In this document: positions 7,123-17,400 of the stretch, one piece after another | Numbering within the stretch: the first letter of the stretch is position 1 | Layout of the letters: each line of letters starts with the position of its first letter | Position numbers and translations under genes: made by a program | The notes under the pieces: model-generated | What the model was told of the DNA's origin: nothing | Databases searched by the model: none | The model's input: the letters and a program-made list of their open reading frames with translations, nothing else | NCBI RefSeq assembly: GCF_019511375.1 | Contig: NZ_JAEUAO010000001.1 | Location: 558,001-622,000 of the forward strand | Origin: Rhizobium herbae | Lineage (GTDB): Bacteria > Pseudomonadota > Alphaproteobacteria > Rhizobiales > Rhizobiaceae | DNA: 64,000 bases | Reading direction: 5' to 3'

Positions 7123-7955
7123 CAGTGGTGTCCTCCATGCGTCGAATGAATGGCCGTCTCGATTTCTCCCTTGCGGCCGAAGGGCAGCAGGCTGAGGACG
7201 AAAAGCCCCATTGCCGCAACCACGATCGACGGACCGGACGGCGTATCGAAATGCAGCGAGCCGAAAAGGCCGCCGGTGACGGCGAGCGCGCCGATGACCG
7301 AGGCGAGCACGGCCATGATTTCGGGCGACGTGGCAAAGCGCCGGGCGGTGGCCGCCGGAATGATCAACAGCGAGGTGATCAGCAGGATGCCGACGATCTT
7401 CATGGCAATGGCGATCACCAGGGCCATGAGCAGCATGAAATAAAGGCGCGCCCGCTCCGGCTGCAGGCCCTCGGCCTCGGCCAGTTCCGGATTGACGGTG
7501 GAGGCAAGCAGCGGCCGCCAGAGATAGACGATGGCAAACAAAACGAGAATGCCACCGCCCCAGACGAGATCGATATCGGCCTCGGAAACTGCGAGAATGT
7601 CACCGAACAGGAAGCCGACGAGATCGATGCGCACCCATGTCATGAAGGCGACCATGACGAGGCCGATCGACAGCGCCGAGTGGGAGAGAATGCCGAGCAG
7701 CGCATCTGTCGACAGCGCGCCGCGCTTCTGCAGCAGCAGCAACAGCAGCGAAACGACGGCGGCGACGATAAAGACGCTGAGCATCAGATTGAGGTTGAAC
7801 AGCAGCGACAGCGCCACGCCGAGCAGCGCCGAATGGGCCATGGTGTCGCCGAAATAGGCCATGCGCCGCCAGATGACGAAGCAGCCGAGCGGACCGACCG
7901 TGATGGCAAGGCCGATGCCGGCAACGAGCGCGCGGGTGAAGAAATCGTCAAACAC
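7122..7955 (-). CDS. znuB: Zinc ABC transporter permease
   Basis: This 277-aa integral membrane protein of the ABC-3 family has eight or so hydrophobic helices and begins with VFDDFFTRALVAGIGLAITVG. It forms the membrane channel of the ZnuABC zinc importer. The start is a GTG at 7955 with AAGGAGA seven bases upstream; longer in-frame starts would overlap most of the znuC histidine-rich tail. The first eight bases overlap the end of znuC and the stop overlaps the zur start, so znuC-znuB-zur are translationally coupled. The ATGGGHH-type C-terminus ends in histidines. Confidence 0.93.
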   Translation of the reverse strand: MFDDFFTRALVAGIGLAITVGPLGCFVIWRRMAYFGDTMAHSALLGVALSLLFNLNLMLSVFIVAAVVSLLLLLLQKRGALSTDALLGILSHSALSIGLVMVAFMTWVRIDLVGFLFGDILAVSEADIDLVWGGGILVLFAIVYLWRPLLASTVNPELAEAEGLQPERARLYFMLLMALVIAIAMKIVGILLITSLLIIPAATARRFATSPEIMAVLASVIGALAVTGGLFGSLHFDTPSGPSIVVAAMGLFVLSLLPFGRKGEIETAIHSTHGGHH

Positions 7956-8880
7956 GGCGCGTCTCCTTGTTGCCCAGGCCCTGCAGGCGGCTTTGATGGC
8001 CGCAGCCGCAATCCGGATCGTGGACATGATCGGCATGGTCGTGATCGGCATGCCCATGCTCGGCGTGGGCGCCATGGTGGTGGCCGTCATCCGGATGGCA
8101 ATGTTCGGTGATGCTGCCATCGGCATGCAGCACGCGACCGTCGGGCAGATGGGTATGGTCGTGGTCGTGGCTGTAGACGGCAAGCGTTTTGGCCGCCCGG
8201 CTGCCGAACAGTTTCAGATATTCCGGGCTCTGGCTGACCACTTGCGGCGTGCCGCGGCAGCAGACATGGCCGTTGAGGCAGATCACCGTATCGGTCTCGG
8301 CCATCACCACATGCAGGTCGTGCGAGATCAGGAGGATGCCGCAGCCGGTCTGGTTGCGGATGGACTTGATCAGGTCGTAGAGCGCGATCTCGCCGGAGAA
8401 GTCGACGCCCTGCACCGGTTCGTCGAGTACCAGCAGGTCGGGTTTGCGGGCAATGGCGCGGGCAAGCAGCGCCCGCTGGAATTCGCCGCCGGACAGGTGC
8501 TGGACCTCGGCGCGGGCGAGATGCGCGATGCCGGTGGAGTGCAGCGCTTCCTCGATCTCGCGGCCCTTCAGCGGGCCGGTCAGCGTCATCAGGCGCTCGA
8601 CCGTCAGGGGCAGAGTCCAGTCGATCGCGAGTTTCTGCGGCACATAGCCGACCCTGAGGCCCGGCTTGCGCTCGACCCAGCCTTCGTCCGGCTTCAAAAC
8701 ACCGATCGCGGCTTTCGCCGTCGTCGATTTGCCCGAGCCGTTCGGGCCGATCAGCGTGACGATCTCGCCGCGGCTGATCGAAAACTCGACGCCGCGCACC
8801 AGCCAGCGGCCGCCGCGGCGCACGCCGGCATTGTTCAAGAGGACGAGAGGCTTCTGGTCGGGGTCGCGGAAATTCAGCAT
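7948..8880 (-). CDS. znuC: Zinc ABC transporter ATP-binding protein with a histidine-rich C-terminal tail
   Basis: The 310-aa product has a complete ABC ATPase: Walker A GPNGSGKST near residue 45, signature LSGGEFQRALLARA, Walker B LLVLDEP and the switch histidine in LLISHDLH. It powers zinc uptake with ZnuB and ZnuA. After about residue 245 comes a long tail with some twenty His residues (HDHDHTHLPDG..., HCHPDDGHHHG, HADHDHADHVHDPDCGCGH), which is longer than the usual ZnuC end and probably binds zinc. The ATG at 8880 (MLNFRDPDQK) is used. The promoter faces znuA, with Zur-like palindromes in between. Confidence 0.93.
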   Translation of the reverse strand: MLNFRDPDQKPLVLLNNAGVRRGGRWLVRGVEFSISRGEIVTLIGPNGSGKSTTAKAAIGVLKPDEGWVERKPGLRVGYVPQKLAIDWTLPLTVERLMTLTGPLKGREIEEALHSTGIAHLARAEVQHLSGGEFQRALLARAIARKPDLLVLDEPVQGVDFSGEIALYDLIKSIRNQTGCGILLISHDLHVVMAETDTVICLNGHVCCRGTPQVVSQSPEYLKLFGSRAAKTLAVYSHDHDHTHLPDGRVLHADGSITEHCHPDDGHHHGAHAEHGHADHDHADHVHDPDCGCGHQSRLQGLGNKETRRV

Positions 8881-8922
8881 CAAAAAAATCCGGGTGAGGT
8901 GTTGCCAGCCGCTATGCCACAC

Positions 8923-8958
8923 GTTATAGCATAACGCAATTGATGTAATAACATTACA
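8923..8958. promoter_or_regulatory. Two candidate Zur boxes between znuC and znuA
   Basis: Two AT-rich palindromes stand 8 bp apart: GTTAT-AGC-ATAAC (8923-8935) and TGTAAT-AAC-ATTACA (8944-8958). They lie in the 106-bp divergent region, 43 bp from the znuC start and 28 bp from the znuA start, and zur is encoded in the znuC operon. The palindromes are directly visible. Calling them Zur operators follows from context and their similarity to alphaproteobacterial Zur sites. Confidence 0.75.
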
Positions 8959-8986
8959 TTGATTTACAAGACAGGAGTCCCCCCGC

Positions 8987-9961
8987 ATGAGCCTGAAAAA
9001 ATCCCTGCTTTTGACATCTTCCCTGCTTTTTACCGCTGGCGCCGTGCATGCCGAAGTCCCGAACGTCGTCGTTTCGATCAAGCCTATCCACTCCCTGGTC
9101 GCCTCAATCATGCAAGGACTTGGCGAGCCGGCGCTGATCGTCGAAGGCGCCGCCTCCCCCCATACCTACAGCATGAAGCCCTCCAACGCCTCGGCGCTGG
9201 AGAACGCCGACATCGTCTTCTGGGTCGGGCACGGGCTGGAAGCCTTCCTGGAAAAGCCGCTGGAGGCGCTCGGCAGCGGCGCAACGATCGTCGAGCTGGA
9301 TGATGCGCCAGGACTCGAAAAGCTGAAATTCCGCGAAGGCGGCGCCTTTGAGGCGCATGACGACGGCGACGAGCACGAAGCAGGCACAGAGGGCGCAGAG
9401 GATCACGCCCACGAAGAGGGCCACCATCACGATGAGGGTGAATTCGACATGCACCTGTGGCTCGATCCGGCCAATGCCAAGGCGATGGCAGCCGAGATCG
9501 AAAAGACGCTGACTGCTGCCGATCCCGACAACGCGGCGACCTACAAGAGCAATCTCAATGCGCTCAACATGCGGCTCGACGCGCTCGACAGGACACTGGA
9601 GGAAGCCGTCGCGCCGATCAAGGACAAGCCATTCATCGTCTTTCACGACGCCTACCAGTATTTCGAACATCGCTATGATGTGAAGGTGGCAGGTTCGATC
9701 ACCGTCAGCCCCGAGGTCCTGCCCGGCGCCGAGCGCCTGTCCGAGATCCACGCCAAGATCGTCGAACTGGGCGCGACCTGCGTCTTTGCCGAACCGCAAT
9801 TCGAGCCGAAGCTCGTCAATGTCGTGCTCGAAGGCACGCCGGCGAAACCCGGCACGCTCGACCCCGAAGCGGCCACCATCGAAGCCGGGCCCGACCTCTA
9901 CTTCCAGCTGATGCAAGGTATCGGCACATCGCTGAAAACCTGCCTTTCCAACGGCAGCTAA
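8987..9961 (+). CDS. znuA: Periplasmic zinc-binding protein of the ZnuABC importer
   Basis: This 324-aa cluster A-I binding protein has a signal peptide (MSLKKSLLLTSSLLFTAGAVHA, cut about residue 22). Metal ligands include His in SPHTYSMKPS, His in FDMHLWLDP and His in VFHDAYQYF. The acidic His-rich loop (EEGHHHDEGEFD and surrounding Glu/Asp, about residues 120-150) is diagnostic of zinc rather than manganese binding. Overlapping paired GG(A) purines (CAGGAG) sit 10 bp before the ATG. It is divergent from znuCB-zur and shares their candidate Zur boxes. Confidence 0.95.
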   Translation: MSLKKSLLLTSSLLFTAGAVHAEVPNVVVSIKPIHSLVASIMQGLGEPALIVEGAASPHTYSMKPSNASALENADIVFWVGHGLEAFLEKPLEALGSGATIVELDDAPGLEKLKFREGGAFEAHDDGDEHEAGTEGAEDHAHEEGHHHDEGEFDMHLWLDPANAKAMAAEIEKTLTAADPDNAATYKSNLNALNMRLDALDRTLEEAVAPIKDKPFIVFHDAYQYFEHRYDVKVAGSITVSPEVLPGAERLSEIHAKIVELGATCVFAEPQFEPKLVNVVLEGTPAKPGTLDPEAATIEAGPDLYFQLMQGIGTSLKTCLSNGS

Positions 9962-10033
9962 GCAGGTTGCCCGAGAAGGCGGCTCCCGGCTCGTCTCAGG
10001 CTGCCGACAAGTGCCGCAAACCTCCCTTTCGTC

Positions 10034-10056
10034 ATGGTCGGGCCTGACCCGACCAT
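10034..10056. repeat. REP-like palindrome
   Basis: ATGGTCGGG and CCCGACCAT form a perfect 9-bp stem around CCTGA, flanked by CGTC and CCAA. It lies in the 227-bp gap between the converging ends of znuA and the GH43 gene. This form (GTCATGGTCGGG-loop-CCCGACCATCC) recurs in intergenic DNA of many Rhizobiales genomes. It could stop transcription from either side, but has no T tract. The rest of 9962-10188 shows nothing else. Confidence 0.7.
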
Positions 10057-10188
10057 CCAACGAGCTGAGTCGGACCCCTCAGGCCGCCTCTTCAGGTCAC
10101 TGCAGGTTTAACAAAAGGGAACAGAATAATGCCCGGCATCTTGTAATGACATCAGCCAGTTACAAGACTTATCTCATGCATTACATTC

Positions 10189-11823
10189 TCATTCGACAGT
10201 GAATGGCAGCGCCTCGTAAGTGAACCGATCGAAATCGGCGACCTGCGCCCGGCCGGACGTATCGAAAGCGAACACGCCTGCGAATGCGCCGGTGAACGAG
10301 CCGTGTTCGCCGCGCCCGCCCTCGTCGGATACGACGCCGGCATCGAGCAACGGTCCGATCTTGCGCCAGGCACGGTAGCCGTCAGGGTGCCAGAAGAACT
10401 GCAACTCGTTGCCCCGGACTTCCATGGCCAGATGGACCCGTCCGAATGGAACGGTGACACCACTTTCGGCGGGAAACGTCATGCGGCCATGCGGAAAATC
10501 TCCGGCGCAGGAGAAGATCGTCACGACCCGGCCGAGCTTTTCATGCAGCGTGACGGCAAGCGCGTGAAACTTGTGGCGGTTATAGTAGTGGGTCAGACCG
10601 GCGGCCTGCTGATAGGTATCCGGCTCGAATTCGACGACCGTCTCGGCGCGGAAGGAATGGTGCTCCTGGCGGCGCGCCACCAGCGCCTGTTCGAACCAGC
10701 TGCCGATGCTCTCTCGGCCGAACAGCCGCAGATGGCCAGGCTTGTCCGTCAGCGAAAAAATCCGCTCGGGCCGTGGCGTGCGCAGCCACTGGAATTCCTC
10801 GGGCAAGGCGGGGCCGTCGAAATCGGTTTCGACCCTTGCCGGTTTTTCGATGACGGAGGTCTCGCCCGGCGCCGCAACCTCAATGGCGGGCACGACACCA
10901 CCCTGTTCCAGGTAGAGCCATCCGTCATCGCGCCAGACGCATTTCTGCAGCGCCGTCTCGCGGCCGAGCGTGCAACGGCGCAACGGCGGCAAAGGCCGGC
11001 CGGTGAGATGCGTATGATAGGCCTGCCCGTCGGGCGTCTCGACATATTGCCCATGCCCTGCCCTTTGCAGCACCGCGTCCGGCGCGTCCTTCGAGGTGAT
11101 CAGATGCGTCTGCGGATGGATCTCGTAGGGACCTTCGATGGCTCGCGAACGCGCCATCGTCACGACGTGATCATATCCGGTGCCGCCCTCGGCCGTCGTC
11201 AGATAGTACCAGCCGTTGCGCTTGAAGAGATGCGGGCCTTCGACGAGCCCTTGCGCGCTGCCGGCGAAGATATTCCTGATCGGCCCGACGAGCCTTTTCG
11301 CGGCCGGATCCCACTCCTGCAGCAGGATACCGTCGAAGGCCGGCGACTTCGGCGCCCCGCCGAAGCTTTCGGTGCGGTGGTTCCATTGCATGTTGACGAA
11401 CCACTTGCGACCATCGTCATCGTGGAAAAGTGATGGATCGAAGCCGGAAGAATTGACATAGACCGGGTCCGACCACTCGCCTTCGATCGAGGGGGACGTG
11501 ACGATGTAGTTGTGCGCGTCCTTGAAGTTGCCGTCGAAGCGCTTGACGTCGGTATAGACGAGCCAGAACAGGCCGTCGGCATGGGAAAGGCACGGCGCCC
11601 AGACGCCGCAGCTGTCGGGATTGCCGCGCATGTCGAGCTGGCTTGCCCGCTCCAGCGGCCGCCGGACGAGGCGCCAGTTCACCAGATCACGCGAATGATG
11701 GATCTGCACGCCCGGATACCATTCGAAGGTGGACGTGGCGATATAGTAGTTCTCGCCCACGCGGCAAATCGAAGGGTCCGGATTGAAGCCGGGCAGAATG
11801 GGGTTACGGATCATCGTGGGCAT
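10189..11823 (-). CDS. Glycoside hydrolase family 43 beta-xylosidase
   Basis: This 544-aa cytoplasmic enzyme (no signal peptide) has a five-bladed propeller followed by a C-terminal beta-sandwich domain from about residue 330, the two-domain form of GH43 subfamily 11 xylosidases. The likely catalytic base is Asp in NPILPGFNPDPSICR, the pKa-tuning Asp lies in SGFDPSLFHDDDG, and the acid Glu in GLVEGPHLFKRNGWYYL. It should release xylose from xylo-oligosaccharides; arabinofuranosidase activity is possible. The ATG at 11823 or a second at 11814 could both serve. It is monocistronic and divergent from the TRAP genes. Confidence 0.9.
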   Translation of the reverse strand: MPTMIRNPILPGFNPDPSICRVGENYYIATSTFEWYPGVQIHHSRDLVNWRLVRRPLERASQLDMRGNPDSCGVWAPCLSHADGLFWLVYTDVKRFDGNFKDAHNYIVTSPSIEGEWSDPVYVNSSGFDPSLFHDDDGRKWFVNMQWNHRTESFGGAPKSPAFDGILLQEWDPAAKRLVGPIRNIFAGSAQGLVEGPHLFKRNGWYYLTTAEGGTGYDHVVTMARSRAIEGPYEIHPQTHLITSKDAPDAVLQRAGHGQYVETPDGQAYHTHLTGRPLPPLRRCTLGRETALQKCVWRDDGWLYLEQGGVVPAIEVAAPGETSVIEKPARVETDFDGPALPEEFQWLRTPRPERIFSLTDKPGHLRLFGRESIGSWFEQALVARRQEHHSFRAETVVEFEPDTYQQAAGLTHYYNRHKFHALAVTLHEKLGRVVTIFSCAGDFPHGRMTFPAESGVTVPFGRVHLAMEVRGNELQFFWHPDGYRAWRKIGPLLDAGVVSDEGGRGEHGSFTGAFAGVFAFDTSGRAQVADFDRFTYEALPFTVE

Positions 11824-12169
11824 AACGGACTTACCTCATGGATTCTCAGGCGATTATCCATCCCCAAACGGGTTGCCAATTCAAGTCCCTGGCGGACAAT
11901 CGGCGGTGAAATTCGCCTTGACCATCCGACTGGCGGACCTGCTTCCAAGCACACTGTGCCTCGCCAGCTCGTCGGCACAACAGCGCGATTTCCCTCGGGT
12001 TTCTGCCCAACCTTTGAGCATTGCCGTAAAGCCTGGATACAACTTTGGTATAACCTTGCCAGACGACACGGGAAAATCCCGTCTCAGGCTTGAAACAGGG
12101 CTTGAAATCGGCACTGTGGCTGTGCTTGGCAACAAATATCGAAATCAGCTTAGCGGGGGAGGAACCTTT
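11824..12169. promoter_or_regulatory. Divergent promoter region between the GH43 gene and dctQ
   Basis: The 346 bp between the two divergent starts contain no convincing gene. They should carry promoters for both directions. No clear operator palindrome was identified. A GGGGGAGGA ribosome site just upstream of dctQ marks its right edge. Confidence 0.5.
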
Positions 12170-12745
12170 ATGGCCGCACTGCTCGGTATCAGCAGGCTCA
12201 TTGACCGCATTACGGAAATCATCGGCAAATCAGTCTCATGGCTGATCCTGGTGGCCGTTCTGGTCAGCGCCGGCAATGCTATCATCCGAAAAATATTCAA
12301 TATGTCGTCCAACGCCTGGCTCGAGGCGCAATGGTATCTTTTCGGTGCGGCCTTCATGTTGGCTGCCGCCTATACGCTCAGCCAGAACGAGCATATCCGC
12401 ATCGACGTCGTCTACGGCAAGTTCTCGCGCCGTGTGCAGCACTGGATCGACCTGTTCGGTCACGTGTTCTTCCTGATGCCGTTCGTATTGCTGATGACAT
12501 ACTACCTCGTCCCCTACTTCCTCATGTCCTACCGCTCGCAGGAAGGCTCATCCAGCGCCGGTGGCCTGATCGTCTGGCCAGCCAAGGCAATCCTCCTTTG
12601 CGGCTTCATCCTGCTCGTGCTGCAGGGCGTTTCGGAGATCATCAAGAAAATCGCGATCATGACCGGCAACATGGACGATCCGACGCCCTATGTGCCGACC
12701 CATGCACCGCTTGACGAAGCCGTCATTCCGGAGGCGCGCCCATGA
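12170..12745 (+). CDS. dctQ: TRAP transporter small permease (DctQ-type)
   Basis: This 191-aa protein has four membrane helices (VSWLILVAVLVSAGNAIIRK; AQWYLFGAAFMLAAAYTL; HVFFLMPFVLLMTYYLVPYF; AILLCGFILLVLQGVSEII) and the family segment LSQNEHIRIDVVYGKFS between helices 2 and 3. It anchors the large TRAP permease and the binding protein. The start is the ATG at 12170 with GGGGGAGGA eight bases upstream. Its stop overlaps the dctM ATG by four bases (ATGA). Use of dctQM names is by family only. Confidence 0.9.
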   Translation: MAALLGISRLIDRITEIIGKSVSWLILVAVLVSAGNAIIRKIFNMSSNAWLEAQWYLFGAAFMLAAAYTLSQNEHIRIDVVYGKFSRRVQHWIDLFGHVFFLMPFVLLMTYYLVPYFLMSYRSQEGSSSAGGLIVWPAKAILLCGFILLVLQGVSEIIKKIAIMTGNMDDPTPYVPTHAPLDEAVIPEARP

Positions 12746-14541
12746 TGGCATTCATCGCTGAAAACCTGGCACCGATCATGTTCGTTTCGCTGATCGTGTT
12801 CCTGCTCCTGGGCTATCCGGTCGCCTTTTCGCTCGCCGCCAACGGCCTGCTGTTCTTCATCATCGGTGTGGAGCTTGCTCCTTTGTCTGCCGGTTCCATC
12901 AATCTCTCCTGGCCGCTGCTCAATGCACTGCCGGAACGATTCTGGGGGGTGATGTCGAACGACACCTTGCTCGCCATCCCCTTCTTCACCTTCATGGGCA
13001 TCGTGCTCGAACGGTCCGGCATGGCCGAGGATCTGCTCGACACGATCGGCCAGTTGTTCGGACCGATCCGCGGCGGTCTCGCCTATGCGGTCATCTTCGT
13101 CGGAGCATTGCTTGCAGCCACCACCGGCGTGGTTGCGGCTTCGGTTATCGCCATGGGCCTGATCTCGCTGCCGATCATGCTGCGCTACGGCTATGACCGG
13201 CGCGTCGCCTCCGGCGTCATCGCGGCGTCCGGCACGCTTGCCCAGATCATTCCGCCGTCCCTCGTCCTGATCGTTCTTGCCGACCAGCTCGGCCGTTCCG
13301 TCGGCGACATGTATGCCGGCGCCCTGATCCCCGGCCTGGTGCTCACCGGGCTCTACATGTGCTACATCCTGATCATGACCATCGTTCGGCGTGACTCGAT
13401 GCCGGCTCTTCCACTCGAAGCCCGCACGCTTGGCTCGGGCGTTGGTTCGCTCCTCGTTGCGCTCGCCGTTGCGGCTGGTATCGCTTATGCGGCTCATGTC
13501 TACCTCGCGCCGACACAAGGCGAGAACGCCGATATTCTCGGCGCGACTGTCGGTGTGGCGTTCATCTACCTCGTTGCGCTCATCGACAGGGGAGTGAAGA
13601 TCAATGCGATGTCCAAGCTTGCCCAGCAGGTCATCATCGTGCTGATCCCGCCGCTGGCGCTGATCTTCCTCGTTCTCGGCACGATCTTCCTCGGCATCGC
13701 CACACCGACGGAAGGCGGCGCCATGGGTGCTGTCGGCGCTCTGATCATGGCGGCAGCAAAGGGACGACTGACGCTTGATGTAATCCGCTCCGCGCTGGCC
13801 GCCACGACGCGGTTGTCGGCCTTCGTGCTGTTCATCCTGATCGGCGCACGGGTGTTCTCACTCACCTTCTACGGCGTCAACGGTCACATATGGGTTGAGC
13901 ATCTGCTGGTCGGAATGCCGGGCGGTGAAACGGGCTTCCTGATTACGGTCAATCTGCTCGTCTTCTTCCTGGCGTTCTTCCTCGACTTCTTCGAACTCGC
14001 CTTCATCATCGTGCCGCTGCTTGCGCCGGCGGCCAACGCGCTCGGCATCGATCTCATCTGGTTCGGCGTCCTGCTCGGCATCAACATGCAGACGAGCTTC
14101 ATGCATCCGCCCTTCGGCTTCGCGCTGTTCTATCTGCGCTCGGTCGCGGCCAAGGTGCCCTATCTCGACCGGGTGACGGGCAAGCTCACGCAACCTGTGA
14201 CCACGGGGCAGATCTATTGGGGAGCAGTGCCATTCGTCGGCATCCAGATCCTGATGGTCGCGCTGACGATCATGTTCCCGCAGATGGTCATGCACTACAA
14301 GGGCGACGCCGCCGTAGTCGATCCGGCCACGATCAAGATCGAGGTTCCGGGGTTTGGAACCGGCGGAGGCGGCCTGACCCTGCCGGACAACGGCGGTGGG
14401 CTTGGCCTGCCAGGTGGCCTGCAACTGCCGGGCGGCAATCCGCTCGACGGTGCTGCTCAGCCACCGTCCGATCAGAACGGTGCCAGCGGCGAGCAGAAGA
14501 AGCCAGCAAACGACCTGAGCGCCCCGCCGTCCTTCGACTGA
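12742..14541 (+). CDS. dctM: TRAP transporter large permease (DctM-type) with a Gly/Pro-rich C-terminal tail
   Basis: The product is 599 aa, against roughly 430 for classic DctM. It carries more than a dozen hydrophobic helices and the TRAP large-subunit pattern (LLGYPVAFSLAANGLLF, GVVAASVIAMGLISLPIMLRYGYDRRVASGVIAASGTLAQIIPPS). An extra helix-containing insertion occupies about residues 235-300, as in the larger DctM branch that pairs with TakP-like binding proteins. The last 75 residues are a soluble low-complexity tail (GFGTGGGGLTLPDNGGGLGLPGG...). It drives Na+- or H+-coupled uptake of an organic acid together with DctQ and the TakP-like protein encoded convergently. Confidence 0.9.
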   Translation: MMAFIAENLAPIMFVSLIVFLLLGYPVAFSLAANGLLFFIIGVELAPLSAGSINLSWPLLNALPERFWGVMSNDTLLAIPFFTFMGIVLERSGMAEDLLDTIGQLFGPIRGGLAYAVIFVGALLAATTGVVAASVIAMGLISLPIMLRYGYDRRVASGVIAASGTLAQIIPPSLVLIVLADQLGRSVGDMYAGALIPGLVLTGLYMCYILIMTIVRRDSMPALPLEARTLGSGVGSLLVALAVAAGIAYAAHVYLAPTQGENADILGATVGVAFIYLVALIDRGVKINAMSKLAQQVIIVLIPPLALIFLVLGTIFLGIATPTEGGAMGAVGALIMAAAKGRLTLDVIRSALAATTRLSAFVLFILIGARVFSLTFYGVNGHIWVEHLLVGMPGGETGFLITVNLLVFFLAFFLDFFELAFIIVPLLAPAANALGIDLIWFGVLLGINMQTSFMHPPFGFALFYLRSVAAKVPYLDRVTGKLTQPVTTGQIYWGAVPFVGIQILMVALTIMFPQMVMHYKGDAAVVDPATIKIEVPGFGTGGGGLTLPDNGGGLGLPGGLQLPGGNPLDGAAQPPSDQNGASGEQKKPANDLSAPPSFD

Positions 14542-14597
14542 TCAAAACAGACGGGCCGGTGTTCGCACCGGCCTTGCTCCAAACCGATGGCAAAGAA

Positions 14598-14624
14598 AAA
14601 CCCCGGAGCAGCGCTCCGGGGTTT
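14598..14624. terminator. Bidirectional terminator between dctM and the convergent TRAP binding-protein gene
   Basis: A perfect 12-bp stem, AAACCCCGGAGC with GCTCCGGGGTTT, closes an AGC loop. The A/T ends give short T tracts on both strands. It lies between the tail-to-tail ends at 14541 and 14650. Confidence 0.9.
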
Positions 14625-14649
14625 CTCGTTTCGGCGATAAAACCAGCGG

Positions 14650-17192
<2,543 letters not shown>

Positions 17193-17400
17193 GTCAGTGA
17201 TCCTTCCCATTGTGTCCGCAGAAGCGAGACAGCGATATGCCACGGAGCCACCAACTGAAACAAGGGCGCCGCAATCGAAGTTCAATTCCTCGAGCAGTTA
17301 TGGTCGTCAACAAACGGGCAAATATCGGCGCCGATAACCGGACGGTAACCGCATTGATTTCATTATCGGATAGGGGAATTCAATTGTCGACGGGTGAACC

